Positions 35,432 to 44,320 of a stretch of DNA of 64,000 nt are shown in pieces (position 1 is the stretch's first letter; every line of letters starts with the position of its first letter). Under the pieces are notes generated by a model. The model was not told the DNA's origin, did no database searches, and saw only the letters and a program-made list of their open reading frames with translations. Where the stretch lies: contig NZ_CP065958.1 in the NCBI RefSeq assembly GCF_041270065.1, forward strand, positions 7,750,001 to 7,814,000, written 5' to 3'. Source of the DNA: Streptomyces fradiae. GTDB taxonomy: Bacteria > Actinomycetota > Actinomycetes > Streptomycetales > Streptomycetaceae. The position numbers were made by a program, and so were the translations under genes.

Positions 35432-36736
35432 ATGTCCGACGAGTCCCCGCTGCTCCGCAGCCTGCGCGCCGCCGTGGCCGCCGCCCCCGAAGACGTCCCG
35501 CTGCGGCTGCACTTCGCCGAGCTGCTCCTCGCGGAGGGACACCACGACGAGGCCGTCGGCCAGGCGGCGGCCGCCCTCCAGCACGCCCCCGGCGACCCGG
35601 CCGCCCGCGACCTGATGGTCCGCGCGATGGGCCTCCCGGCCCAGCCCCCGCCGCCCGCGCCCGCCGACTCCCCTGCCGACCCGCCCGCCTTCGACTGGGC
35701 CGCCGCCGAGCAGGAGGTCGCGGACCTCGTCGGCCCCCGCTTCACCGACGGCGGTCACGACGACGACGGCGAGGACACGGGCACCGGCACCGGCACCGGC
35801 CTGGAGGTGCCGCTGGCCTCCGAGGGCTTCGGCGACCCCGGCGACGCCGCCGCCTGGGACGTCGACGCGCCCGGAGCCGTACGACTCGCCGACGTCGGCG
35901 GCATGCGGGAGGTCAAGGAGCGCCTGGAGGCCGCCTTCCTCGCGCCCATGCGCAACCCCGAACTGCGCCGCCTCTACGGCAAGTCGCTGCGCGGCGGACT
36001 GCTCCTGTATGGCCCGCCCGGCTGCGGCAAGACGTTCATCGCACGGGCCGTCGCGGGCGAACTCGGCGCGTCCTTCCTGTCGGTGTCGCTCGCGGACATC
36101 CTCGACATGTACATCGGGACCTCCGAGCGCAACGTCCACGACATCTTCGAGACCGCCCGCCGCCAGGCCCCCTGCGTCGTCTTCCTCGACGAGCTGGACG
36201 CCCTCGGCGCCAAGCGCTCCCGCATGCACCACAGCGGACTGCGCAATGTCGTCAACCAGCTCCTCACCGAGCTCGACGGTGTCGACGGCGACCGCAACGA
36301 GGGCGTGTTCGTGCTCGCCGCCACCAACGTCCCCTGGGACGTGGACCTCGCCCTCCGCCGGCCCGGCCGCCTCGACCGCACCCTGCTCGTCCTGCCACCG
36401 GACGCCCCGGCCCGCGAGGCGATCCTCCGCTACCACCTGCGCGAGCGGCCCATCGAGTCCGTCGACCTCGGAAAGATCGCCAAGGCGACCGAGGACTTCT
36501 CCGGCGCCGACCTCGCCCATGTCTGCGAGTCCGCCGCCGAGGGCGCGCTCCTCGACTCCGCCCGTACCGGCACCATCCGCATGATCACCACCAAGGACCT
36601 GCTGCAGGCGGCCCGGCAGATCAAGCCGTCCAGCGAGTCCTGGTTCGCCTCCGCCCGCAACGTGGCGATGTTCGCCAACGACGGCGGCATGTACGACGAC
36701 CTGCTCACCCACCTGAAGAAGAAGCGCAAGCTGTGA
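35432..36736 (+). CDS. Cdc48-like AAA+ ATPase with N-terminal TPR-like region
   Basis: This 434-aa protein starts with TPR-like helices (LRLHFAELLLAEGHHDEAVGQAAAALQHAPGD), then a Pro/acidic linker with a GTGTGTG run, and a single AAA module: Walker A GPPGCGKT at 194-201, Walker B VVFLDELD at 249-256, sensor ATNVPWDVD, and arginine fingers in RRPGRLDRTLLV. The domain is closest to Cdc48/proteasomal ATPases. It likely remodels or unfolds a partner protein. The stop overlaps the start of the TPR gene by four bases (GTGA), so the two products probably act together. A TAGGCT box 7 nt ahead of the ATG fits a leaderless transcript. Confidence 0.88.
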   Translation: MSDESPLLRSLRAAVAAAPEDVPLRLHFAELLLAEGHHDEAVGQAAAALQHAPGDPAARDLMVRAMGLPAQPPPPAPADSPADPPAFDWAAAEQEVADLVGPRFTDGGHDDDGEDTGTGTGTGLEVPLASEGFGDPGDAAAWDVDAPGAVRLADVGGMREVKERLEAAFLAPMRNPELRRLYGKSLRGGLLLYGPPGCGKTFIARAVAGELGASFLSVSLADILDMYIGTSERNVHDIFETARRQAPCVVFLDELDALGAKRSRMHHSGLRNVVNQLLTELDGVDGDRNEGVFVLAATNVPWDVDLALRRPGRLDRTLLVLPPDAPAREAILRYHLRERPIESVDLGKIAKATEDFSGADLAHVCESAAEGALLDSARTGTIRMITTKDLLQAARQIKPSSESWFASARNVAMFANDGGMYDDLLTHLKKKRKL

Positions 36737-37821
36737 CGGCCCCTGACCCGACCGGCCGGGACCTGCTCCAGGCCGACGCGCTCTACGACCTCGGACGCTA
36801 CGAGCAGGCCGCCGAGGCCGCCGCCCGGCACCTCGCCGCGCACCCCGACGACGCGACCGCGCTCGTCCTGCTCGCCCGCTGCCGGCACCGCCTCGGCGAC
36901 GAGGCGCAGGCACTCGACCTCGTCGAGCGGGCCCTGCGCGCCGAACCCGACTCCATCGGCGGCTGGCTGATGCGCACCCATGTCCTGCTCACCACCGAGC
37001 GGTACGAGCAGGCCGAGGAGTCCGCCCGCCGCGCCGTGGCCCTCGCCCCGCACCACTGGGCCACCCACTACACCCTCGGCACCGTCCTCGACCGCTCGGT
37101 ACGGCCCGAACGCAAGCGGGCCGCCTACGAGTGCGCCCGCACCGCCGTCTCCCTCGCCCCCGAGGAGAGCGACGCCCACTTCCTCGTCGGCCTCACCGCG
37201 CAGCGCCTCGGCAACCACGAGGTCGCCGAGCGGGCGTACGAGACGGCGCTGCGCCTCGACCCGGAGAGCAGCGAGGCCCACAACAACCTCTCGCTGCTCC
37301 ATCTGCGCCGCCGCTGGTGGCGGCCCGGCTCCTGGACGAAGGCCGCCGAGGGCTTCGTCCAGTCCGCCGCCCTCGACCTCAACGACCGGCAGGCCCGCCA
37401 CAACCTGGAGACCATGGCCTGGGGCACCGTCGCCGGCTCCCGCTGGGTGGCCCTCGCCGGCTTCGTCGCCGCCTCCATGGCCTCCGTCCACCTGCGCTCC
37501 GGCGCCGAGGGCGGCGCGGCGCTCACCGGTGTGCTGCTCGCCGCCGCCGTGATGATCGGCGGCTGGGGCGGCTGGTTCCTGTGGCTGACCCGTCGGGTGC
37601 CGCCCCGGCTGCGCCGCCCGCTGCTTCTGGTCTCGCGCGGCTGCAAGCCCGTGATCGCCATGGCGGTGGCGGTGGGCCTGATGGCCCTGCACTCGGCCCT
37701 CAGCCTGGTGCTGTGGCGGGTCTCCGCGTTCGGCTCGCTGGCCTTCCCGCTGTTCTGGGGCGCGATCATCACGTACTGGGTGAGCAGGGCCCGCCTGCAG
37801 CGCCGCGCCCCCAGGAACTGA
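36733..37821 (+). CDS. membrane TPR protein coupled to the AAA+ ATPase
   Basis: This 362-aa protein has six or more TPR units in the first 230 residues (LYDLGRYEQAAEAAARHLAAHPDD, ALDLVERALRAEPDS, HFLVGLTAQRLGNHEVAERAYETALRLDPESSEAHNNLSLLHLRR), followed by four predicted membrane helices. It probably anchors the upstream AAA+ ATPase and its clients at the membrane (inference). GTG 36733 overlaps the ATPase stop (GTGA). Confidence 0.82.
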   Translation: MTAPDPTGRDLLQADALYDLGRYEQAAEAAARHLAAHPDDATALVLLARCRHRLGDEAQALDLVERALRAEPDSIGGWLMRTHVLLTTERYEQAEESARRAVALAPHHWATHYTLGTVLDRSVRPERKRAAYECARTAVSLAPEESDAHFLVGLTAQRLGNHEVAERAYETALRLDPESSEAHNNLSLLHLRRRWWRPGSWTKAAEGFVQSAALDLNDRQARHNLETMAWGTVAGSRWVALAGFVAASMASVHLRSGAEGGAALTGVLLAAAVMIGGWGGWFLWLTRRVPPRLRRPLLLVSRGCKPVIAMAVAVGLMALHSALSLVLWRVSAFGSLAFPLFWGAIITYWVSRARLQRRAPRN

Positions 37822-37951
37822 GCCCCCTTCCGGCCTGGTCCCGTTCGTCGTCCCGCGTCCCCGTCGCCGCGAAAAACCGCTGTCGCGACCGGACTTCGGC
37901 TGCCTAGACTCCACCGCGTACCGACACACCACATCTGTCACGGAACGAAGG

Positions 37952-38013
37952 GAGACACCCATGCGCGCCACGGCCATCACCGTCACCGCCGCCGCCCGCG
38001 TGCATGGTGTCTC
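37952..38013 (+). promoter_or_regulatory. leader hairpin sequestering the uORF start, upstream of the EF-G paralogue
   Basis: The left arm (from GAGACACC at 37952, running into CATGCGCG) pairs with GCGTGCAT and GGTGTCTC at 37998-38013. This gives about 16 bp with one bulged base and one G-U pair around a 30-nt loop. The stem covers the ATG of the short ORF and directly abuts its AAGGGAG ribosome-binding site. A TAGACT box at 37903-37908 may be the -10 of this transcript. Confidence 0.5.
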
Positions 38014-38083
38014 TCGTAGCCGGTACGACGTGATCCTGGCCTCTTCGTCGCCCCGGTGCCGGCTGCGCGGCCGCCACCGCTGA
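37961..38083 (+). CDS. 40-codon upstream ORF, putative leader peptide
   Basis: The ORF has a strong ribosome-binding site (GAAGGGAG) and encodes [20 protein letters not shown] followed by an Arg-rich tail ending CRLRGRHR. It ends 145 bp before the EF-G paralogue. I do not recognise the peptide. Together with the overlapping hairpin it looks like a translation-sensing attenuator: ribosome stalling on it would change the structure seen by the downstream gene, which itself encodes a translation factor. This is inference. Confidence 0.45.
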   Translation: MRATAITVTAAARVHGVSRSRYDVILASSSPRCRLRGRHR

Positions 38084-38228
38084 CCCGCGACGCAACACGG
38101 CAGGACCACAGGCCCCTTCAGTTCCTCAGCACCCGGCCGCCTCCTGCCCCCGTGCTCCCGCACACCCCGTCACGGGAATCGCGCTGCCCTGCATCTCCAC
38201 CGCATCGCACGCGAAGGACCACATCACC

Positions 38229-40238
38229 ATGCGTACCCGCATCCGCAACCTCGGCATCCTGGCCCACGTCGACGCCGGCAAGACCACCCTCACCGAGCGG
38301 TTCCTCTACCTCACCGGCGCCACCCACAAGCGCGGCGAGGTCCACGACGGCACCACCGTCACCGACTTCGACCCGCAGGAACGCGACCGCGGCATCACCA
38401 TCTTCGCCGCGGCCGTCAGCTGCGACTGGGCCGGCCACCGCCTCAATCTGATCGACACCCCCGGCCACGTCGACTTCGCCGACGAGGTCGAGCGCGCGCT
38501 GCGCGTCCTGGACGGCGCCGTCGCCGTCTTCGACGCCGTCGCGGGCGTCGAGCCGCAGAGCGAGTCCGTGTGGCGCCAGGCCGACCGGCACGGCGTCCCG
38601 CGCCTCGCCTTCGTCAACAAGCTCGACCGTGCGGGCGCCGACCTCGACACGGCCGTCGCCTCCATCCGCGACCGGCTCGGCACCGTACCGCTCGCGGTCC
38701 AGCTGCCCATCGGCCGCGAGGACGCCTTCACCGGCGTCGTCGACCTCGTACACCTGCGCGCCCACCTGTGGCGGGCGGGCACCGACACGTACGAGACCGG
38801 ACCCGTGCCCGAAGCGCTCGCGGACGAAGCGGTACGGCGCCGGCAACGGCTCGCCGAGACCGTCGCCGAACTGCACCCCGGCGCCCTGGAGGAGTACTGC
38901 GCCCACGGCACGCTCAGCCCGGAGACCCTGACCGCCGCACTGCGCGACCTCACCCTCACCGGCGAGGCCGTGGTGGTGCTGTGCGGCTCCGCCTACCGCA
39001 ACCGGGGAGTCGAACCGCTGCTCGACGCCGTCGTCGCCTATCTGCCCGCCCCCGCCGACCTCCCGCCGGTACGGGGCGAGCAGCCCGCCGACCCCACGGC
39101 GCCGCTCACCGGGCTCGTCTTCAAGGTCACCACCACACCCATCGGCCGCATGACCTACCTCCGCGTCTACGCGGGCACACTGCGAAAGGGGGACACCGTG
39201 CTCGACAGCACCACCGGCCGCACCGAACGCATCGCCCGCATCCTGCGCGTCCAGGCCGACCGCACCACCGAGACCGACCGGGCCACGGCCGGCGACATCG
39301 TCGCCGTCGTCGGACCCAAAGCGGCCCGCACCGGCGCCACCCTGTGCGCCACCGACGCGCCCGCCGTCCGGCTCGAACCGCCGGTCTCCGCCGACCCAGT
39401 GGTGTCCGTCGCCGTCGAGGCCCGGCAGAGCCGCGACACCGAACGGCTCGCGGTCGCTCTCGCCCGGCTCGCCGAGGAGGACCCCTCGCTGGCCGTGCGG
39501 ACCGACCCCGAGTCCGGCCAGACGGTGGTTTCCGGCCTCGGCGAACTGCATCTGGAGGTCGCCGTGGAGAAGCTGCGCCGCGCCCACGGTCTCGACGTCA
39601 CGGTGGGCCGCCCCAAGGTGGCGTACCGCGAGACCCCGGCCGGCGCCGTCACCGGTCTCACCTACCGGCACGTCAAACAGGACGGCGGGGCGGGCCAGTT
39701 CGCCGTCGTGGTCCTCGACGTCGCCCCGCTGGGCGAGGGCGAGGACCCCTCCGGGCAGGAGCTGGTGTTCCGGTCCGCGGTGACGGGCGGGCGCGTGCCG
39801 CAGGAGTTCGTCCGCGCGGTCGAGGCCGGCTGCCGGGACGCGCTGGCCGACGGACCGCTCGGCGGCCATCCGGTCACCGGCGTCCGGGTCACCCTCACCG
39901 ACGGGGCCACCCATGTGAAGGACTCCTCCGAGCTCGCCTTCCGCACCGCCGGACGGCTCGCGCTCCGCGAGGCCCTGCGCACGGGCGGCACGACCCTGCT
40001 CGAACCGGTCGTCGAGGTCACCGTCACCGCACCCGACAGCGCCGTCGGCACGGTGCTCGGCGACCTGACCGCCCGGCGCGGCCGGATCACCGACTCCACG
40101 ACCCACGCGGACACGGCGGTCCTCACCGCGACCGTCCCGCTCGCCGCGCTCTTCGGCTACGCGACCCATCTGCGCAGCCGTACCCAGGGCCGGGCCGGCT
40201 TCACCACCCGCCCGGCGGGTTACGCCCCGGCGGGCTGA
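38229..40238 (+). CDS. fusB: elongation factor G paralogue (FusB-like translational GTPase)
   Basis: This 669-aa GTPase has all five domains of EF-G: G1 AHVDAGKTT, switch with RGITI, G3 DTPGH, G4 NKLD, and domain IV/V sequences ([48 protein letters not shown]). It is shorter than housekeeping EF-G (about 700 aa) and has the second-copy features of Streptomyces FusB. It is not in a str operon. Tet(M)/Otr(A)-type ribosome-protection proteins are relatives but are more distant in the switch region. It may serve as a stress or drug-tolerance translocase. Regulation probably goes through the leader described upstream. Confidence 0.85.
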   Translation: MRTRIRNLGILAHVDAGKTTLTERFLYLTGATHKRGEVHDGTTVTDFDPQERDRGITIFAAAVSCDWAGHRLNLIDTPGHVDFADEVERALRVLDGAVAVFDAVAGVEPQSESVWRQADRHGVPRLAFVNKLDRAGADLDTAVASIRDRLGTVPLAVQLPIGREDAFTGVVDLVHLRAHLWRAGTDTYETGPVPEALADEAVRRRQRLAETVAELHPGALEEYCAHGTLSPETLTAALRDLTLTGEAVVVLCGSAYRNRGVEPLLDAVVAYLPAPADLPPVRGEQPADPTAPLTGLVFKVTTTPIGRMTYLRVYAGTLRKGDTVLDSTTGRTERIARILRVQADRTTETDRATAGDIVAVVGPKAARTGATLCATDAPAVRLEPPVSADPVVSVAVEARQSRDTERLAVALARLAEEDPSLAVRTDPESGQTVVSGLGELHLEVAVEKLRRAHGLDVTVGRPKVAYRETPAGAVTGLTYRHVKQDGGAGQFAVVVLDVAPLGEGEDPSGQELVFRSAVTGGRVPQEFVRAVEAGCRDALADGPLGGHPVTGVRVTLTDGATHVKDSSELAFRTAGRLALREALRTGGTTLLEPVVEVTVTAPDSAVGTVLGDLTARRGRITDSTTHADTAVLTATVPLAALFGYATHLRSRTQGRAGFTTRPAGYAPAG

Positions 40239-40267
40239 GCGGGCTGAGCGGGCGGAGCGAACGAAGG

Positions 40268-40301
40268 CCGGGGCCCGGCGCACCTCCGCGCCGGGCCCCG
40301 G
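40268..40301. terminator. bidirectional terminator hairpin
   Basis: A perfect 14-bp stem (CCGGGGCCCGGCGC with its complement) and 6-nt loop lie between the convergent EF-G paralogue and VOC genes. Confidence 0.8.
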
Positions 40302-40322
40302 CTCGGGCCCCCGGCCCCACCG

Positions 40323-40679
40323 TCAGCCCTCGTGCCCCGCCACCGGAGCGCCGCCGAACCCGATCTCGTTCCCGTCCGGGTCACGGAACGTGGCCTTGCG
40401 CACCCCGTTCCCGTATGTCTCGCGCTGGACGGGCAGCAGCCCGCGCTCGGCGATGTCGCCGATCACCGTGTCGAAGTCGTCGACGAACAGGGTGTGCATC
40501 GCGTGACCGGCGTGCCCCGGACGGTGCTCGATGTAGAGCGAACGGTGCTGCGCCAGCTCCCACACCGCCTCGATGTCGTTCGGCAGGAACGTGGGCGGCG
40601 CGCCGAGCAGCCGCTCGTACCAGGCGAGCGCCGCCGCGTAGTCGCTGACGGCGATTCCGGCGAAGAGAGCCACAGTCAT
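40323..40679 (-). CDS. VOC-superfamily (glyoxalase/bleomycin-resistance-like) protein
   Basis: This 118-aa protein has the paired beta-alpha-beta-beta-beta units of the vicinal-oxygen-chelate fold (MTVALFAGIAVSDYAAALAWYERLLG, then THTLFVDDFDTVIGDIAE-like second half and ATFRDPDGNEIGFG). The ending DPDGNEIGF carries the usual metal-ligand Glu. It could be a small isomerase, dioxygenase or drug-binding protein. A TAGGCT box 8 nt before the ATG fits a leaderless transcript. It is 10 bp from the nitric oxide synthase stop on the same strand, so readthrough from nos is not needed but a shared transcript is possible. Confidence 0.82.
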   Translation of the reverse strand: MTVALFAGIAVSDYAAALAWYERLLGAPPTFLPNDIEAVWELAQHRSLYIEHRPGHAGHAMHTLFVDDFDTVIGDIAERGLLPVQRETYGNGVRKATFRDPDGNEIGFGGAPVAGHEG

Positions 40680-40689
40680 GTTTCCGAGC

Positions 40690-41922
40690 CTAGGCGGTGG
40701 GCGGATGATCAGCCCGGGGGAGGAAGGCCGGGCGTAGTGACGGGTCCACCGGGTCGTAGTAGCGGTGGAAGACCGGGGTGGCCGAGCCGGAGACAGGAGG
40801 AACGATCCAGCTCCAGTCGGCCGGGGTCGGCCGGCCGTGCCGGGTCTCCTGCGCGATGTGCCGCAGGAACCGCTCGGACTCGGTGTGGTGGTCCGCCATC
40901 GTCACGCCCGCCTCCTGGAAGGAGTGCAGCACCGCCACGTTCAGCTCGACCAGCGCCCGGTCCCGCCACAGCGTGCGCTCGCTCGACCGGTCGAGGCCGA
41001 GCCCGTCCGCCACCCGCGGCAGCAGGTCGTACCGCTCGCCGTCCGCCAGGTTCCGGGCGCCTATCTCCGTGCCCATGTACCAGCCGTTGAACGGCGCCGC
41101 CGGATACCGGATCCCGCCGATCTCCAGGACCATGTCGCTGATCGCCGGCACCGTGTACCAGCGCAGCCCCAGGTCGGCGAAGAACGGATGGTCCGGATGG
41201 CGCAGCGGCACCTCCGTCACCGTGCCGTCCGGCAGCTCGAACCACTCCGGCCGCGAGCCGGGCCGCTCCCGCACCATCAGCGGCAGCACCTGGAACTCCT
41301 CCTGATCCCGCTTCCAGCCGAGGGCCCGCGCCTCCGCCGTGAGCCCGGCGCCGCGCGGATCGCCCACCCAGGACCCGCCCGCCGTGCGGTGCCCCGCGTA
41401 GCGGACCAGCTGGTCGTTGACGATCCGCGGGGCCGGCCGCCCCGGCCGGTCCGGCGCGAAGACGGAGATCACCGGGCGGATCCGGCCGCCGTTCGCGGCC
41501 ACCCGCAGATGCTCGAAGCACTCCTCGGCGATCTCGTCGGGAGCCGTCACCCGCCGCAGGTCGCGCACCACCAGGCTGCGCCAGTACAGACGCCCGATGC
41601 AGCGCGCCGCGTTCCGCCACGCGACCTTCGCGCCGAAGGCCAGCTCGGCGGGGGAGTGGACGTAGGTCCCGGTCCGGTCGACCTCGGCGAGCACCTCCCG
41701 TACCCGCGCCTCCGCGTCACCGGCGTGCGGCTGCTCCTCGTGGAACTGGCGGACGAACCGCTCGGCCTCCTGCCGGAGCGGCGAGGCCGTCGGCGGCGGC
41801 TGCCGTACGGCCCCGGGTACGGCGGTGCCGTGCGGGTACGGACAAGCGGGCGCGACGGGCGCGACGGGGGTGACGGGCGCGACGGGGGCGGACTTGCGGC
41901 GGCGACTCAGACTGAAGACCAA
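40690..41922 (-). CDS. nos: bacterial nitric oxide synthase, oxygenase domain
   Basis: This 410-aa oxygenase-only NOS is about 40 residues longer than Bacillus NOS because of an N-terminal (APV)n low-complexity extension. The haem-ligand Cys is C108 in WRNAARCIGRLYWR, and the substrate-Glu region is FNGWYMGTEIGARN. PVISVFAPD and DHHTESERFLRHIAQE are also conserved. It makes NO from arginine using an unlinked reductase. In plant-pathogenic Streptomyces a NOS (TxtD) nitrates tryptophan for thaxtomin, but no txt genes are seen here. TTG 41922 has GGGAGGGA upstream. Confidence 0.93.
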   Translation of the reverse strand: MVFSLSRRRKSAPVAPVTPVAPVAPACPYPHGTAVPGAVRQPPPTASPLRQEAERFVRQFHEEQPHAGDAEARVREVLAEVDRTGTYVHSPAELAFGAKVAWRNAARCIGRLYWRSLVVRDLRRVTAPDEIAEECFEHLRVAANGGRIRPVISVFAPDRPGRPAPRIVNDQLVRYAGHRTAGGSWVGDPRGAGLTAEARALGWKRDQEEFQVLPLMVRERPGSRPEWFELPDGTVTEVPLRHPDHPFFADLGLRWYTVPAISDMVLEIGGIRYPAAPFNGWYMGTEIGARNLADGERYDLLPRVADGLGLDRSSERTLWRDRALVELNVAVLHSFQEAGVTMADHHTESERFLRHIAQETRHGRPTPADWSWIVPPVSGSATPVFHRYYDPVDPSLRPAFLPRADHPPTA

Positions 41923-42087
41923 GGTGTTCCCTCCCTGGCCCCATGACTACCGTACGCATGCGCACAGGTGTGGAGAGTAGTCGAAAACGCGCCTGGCGCG
42001 GCCTCTGCGCTGATATGGTGCCCGGCCCCCGGGCCACGACCGGCCCCACGGAGTCCCGCCCCGCGCCCCGTCGAACCCGTGCGGCGC

Positions 42088-43059
42088 CTAGCGCGTGGCG
42101 TCGAGCACCAGCTTGCCGCGCGTCCGGTTGGCCGCGCCGAGCCGGTGCGCCTCCGCCGCCTCGCCGAGCGGGAAGGTCCGCTCCACCTCGACCCGTACGG
42201 CGCCCGCGTCGACCAGCTCCGCGATCGCCGCCAGAGCGGGGGCGTCAGGCTCGACGATCATCGAGGCGGTCCGCACCCCCGCCGCCGCACCGGCCGCGGC
42301 AAGGGCCTCCGACACGCCCTCGGGGAAGGAGATGACCAGACCGCCCGGCCGGGTCACCGCGACCGAGCGCACATCGGTGTCGTCCACCCGGCCCATCAGA
42401 TCGAGCACCACGTCCACCGGCTCCATGACCTCCTCGAAACGCTCGCGCGTGTAGTCGATCGTCTGCGCCGCGCCCAGCTCCTTCAGCCACGCGTGCCGCG
42501 GCTCCCGGGCGGTGGCGACCACCTCGGCGCCCAGGTGCCGGGCGAACTGCACGGCCAGATGCCCGACACCGCCGGCTGCCGCGTGCACGAGCACCCGCTG
42601 CCCGGCCGTCACCCGCGCCGTGTCCACCAGACCCTGCCAGGCGGTGAGCGCCGCGAGCGGCAGCGCCGCCGCCTCCACGTGCCCGACCGAGGCGGGCTTG
42701 CGGGCGAACTGCCGGGACGGGGCCGTCACGTACTCCGCGTAACCCCCGGCCGCCCGCGGGAACCACGGCATCCCGTACACCTCGTCGCCCGGCCGGAACG
42801 TGGTGACACCCGGCCCGACCGCCTCCACCACCCCCGACACGTCCCAGCCGAGCACCAGCGGCAGCGTGTAGAGCCCGGCGAGGCCGACCTTCCCGTCCCG
42901 CACCTTCCAGTCCACCGGATTGATCCCGGCCGCGTGAACGCGCACCAGGATCTCGGTGGGCAGCGGCTCCGGCCGCCGCACCTCCGTCACGGCCAGCCGC
43001 TCGGGGCCGCCGAACTCCGCCAGGGTCACGGCCCGCATGGTCGTCTCGCTCACGCTCAT
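42088..43059 (-). CDS. NADP-dependent quinone-oxidoreductase-like MDR protein
   Basis: This 323-aa zinc-free medium-chain dehydrogenase has GINPVDWKVRDG, LGWDVSGVVEAVGPGVTTFRPGDEVYG and the coenzyme site VLVHAAAGGVGHLAVQFARHLG. Such proteins reduce quinones or enals with NADPH. It is divergent from a GlxA-type regulator 118 bp away, which may control it. ATG 43059 has AAGGA 5 nt upstream and is preferred over ATG 43065. Confidence 0.88.
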   Translation of the reverse strand: MSVSETTMRAVTLAEFGGPERLAVTEVRRPEPLPTEILVRVHAAGINPVDWKVRDGKVGLAGLYTLPLVLGWDVSGVVEAVGPGVTTFRPGDEVYGMPWFPRAAGGYAEYVTAPSRQFARKPASVGHVEAAALPLAALTAWQGLVDTARVTAGQRVLVHAAAGGVGHLAVQFARHLGAEVVATAREPRHAWLKELGAAQTIDYTRERFEEVMEPVDVVLDLMGRVDDTDVRSVAVTRPGGLVISFPEGVSEALAAAGAAAGVRTASMIVEPDAPALAAIAELVDAGAVRVEVERTFPLGEAAEAHRLGAANRTRGKLVLDATR

Positions 43060-43177
43060 GGTCATCCTTCGTCTCACATGGTCAGACCGGGGTGGAAGCC
43101 CCGGCAGACCCCAGGGTTTCCCGGCCCGGCTCGTGCGCGTGAGTGGCCGGAAGGACAGCTGTCGTACCATTCCAGCC

Positions 43178-44185
43178 ATGGCCACCCCGGAACCGCACCG
43201 CGTCGCCGTCCTCGCCCTCGACGGCGTCATGCCCCTCGACCTCGGCGTCCCTGCCCGCGTCTTCAACGAGGCCCGCGACGAACAGGGCGAACGCCTCTAC
43301 ACCCTGGTCACCTGCTCCCTCGGCGGCCGCCCGGTCCGCACCGCCGAGGACTTCCGGCTCGTCCTCGACCACGACGAGTCGGCCCTCGCCACCGCCGACA
43401 CCGTGGTCATCGCCACCCAGGAACCCAGCGAGGAACTGCTCGCCACCGGCCGGCTGCCCGACGAACTCGCCGCGGCCCTCGCCCTGATCCGCCCCGAGAC
43501 CCGGGTCGTCAGCCTCTGCACCTCCGCCTTCCTGCTCGCCGCCGCCGGCCTCCTCGACGGCCACCGCGCCACCACGCACTGGGCCCTCTGCGACGCCTTC
43601 GGCCGCCTCTTCCCCGAGGTCGACGTCGACCCCGACGTGCTCTTCGTCGACAGCGGGCGCGTGCTCACCTCGGCCGGCGGCGCGGCCGGCATCGACCTGT
43701 GCCTCCATCTCGTCCGCCGCGACCACGGGGCCGCCGTGGCGGGCGCCGCCGCCCGCCGCTGCGTCGTCGCCCCGTGGCGCGAGGGCGGACAGGCCCAGTT
43801 CATCGAGCACCCCGTCCCCGCCGACGCCGACCGCTCCACCTCGGCCACCCGCCAATGGGTCCTCGACCGCCTCGCCGAACCGCTCACCCTCAAGGACCTG
43901 GCCCGCCACGCGCACATGAGCGAACGGACCTTCACCCGCCGATTCCGCGCCGAGGTCGGCACCAGCCCGCTGAAATGGCTGATCCAGTGCCGCCTGGGCC
44001 ACGCCCGGCACCTCCTGGAGACCACCGACCTCACCGTCGCCGGCATCGCCACCGCCTGCGGCTTCGGCGACCCGGTCGCCCTGCGCAAGCACTTCCACAG
44101 CCATCTCGGCCTCTCCCCGCTGGCCTACCGCGCCGCCCACCGCGCCCCGGCCCCTGCCCCCGGCCTGGTCCCGTCGCCCGTCTAG
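43178..44185 (+). CDS. GlxA-family transcriptional regulator (DJ-1/PfpI + AraC)
   Basis: This 335-aa protein joins a DJ-1/PfpI-like sensor (residues 5-180, with the elbow-like VVSLCTSAFLLAAAGLLDG carrying Cys) to a C-terminal AraC helix-turn-helix pair (LARHAHMSERTFTRRFRAEVG, TVAGIATACGFGDPVALRKHF). Family members such as ArgR/GbdR-like activators sense nitrogen compounds. It probably controls the divergent oxidoreductase. A TACCAT box 7 nt before the ATG fits a leaderless transcript. Confidence 0.9.
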   Translation: MATPEPHRVAVLALDGVMPLDLGVPARVFNEARDEQGERLYTLVTCSLGGRPVRTAEDFRLVLDHDESALATADTVVIATQEPSEELLATGRLPDELAAALALIRPETRVVSLCTSAFLLAAAGLLDGHRATTHWALCDAFGRLFPEVDVDPDVLFVDSGRVLTSAGGAAGIDLCLHLVRRDHGAAVAGAAARRCVVAPWREGGQAQFIEHPVPADADRSTSATRQWVLDRLAEPLTLKDLARHAHMSERTFTRRFRAEVGTSPLKWLIQCRLGHARHLLETTDLTVAGIATACGFGDPVALRKHFHSHLGLSPLAYRAAHRAPAPAPGLVPSPV

Positions 44186-44234
44186 GCGTTGCCCCGCGTT
44201 GCCCCGCGTTGCCCCGCCTTGCCCCGCGTGGCCC
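44186..44234. repeat. 4.9 tandem copies of a 10-bp repeat
   Basis: The unit GCGTTGCCCC repeats with small changes directly after the regulator stop. It is non-coding and probably replication slippage; it could vary in copy number between strains. Confidence 0.85.
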
Positions 44235-44320
44235 ATGCGGCCGTGCGCGGCCCGCGCCGCCGCGCCAGGATCGAGAGGATCCGGCACCCACACCCGGCAC
44301 CCAGGGACACGGAGGCGGCG

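Noticed and set aside
38229..40238. Tetracycline resistance (Tet(M)/Otr(A)-type ribosome-protection protein)
   Set aside because: Switch and domain IV/V sequences are closer to EF-G than to Tet proteins; an EF-G paralogue is the better call.
40690..41922. Thaxtomin biosynthesis cluster
   Set aside because: Only a NOS is present. No P450, NRPS or MbtH genes are near it.
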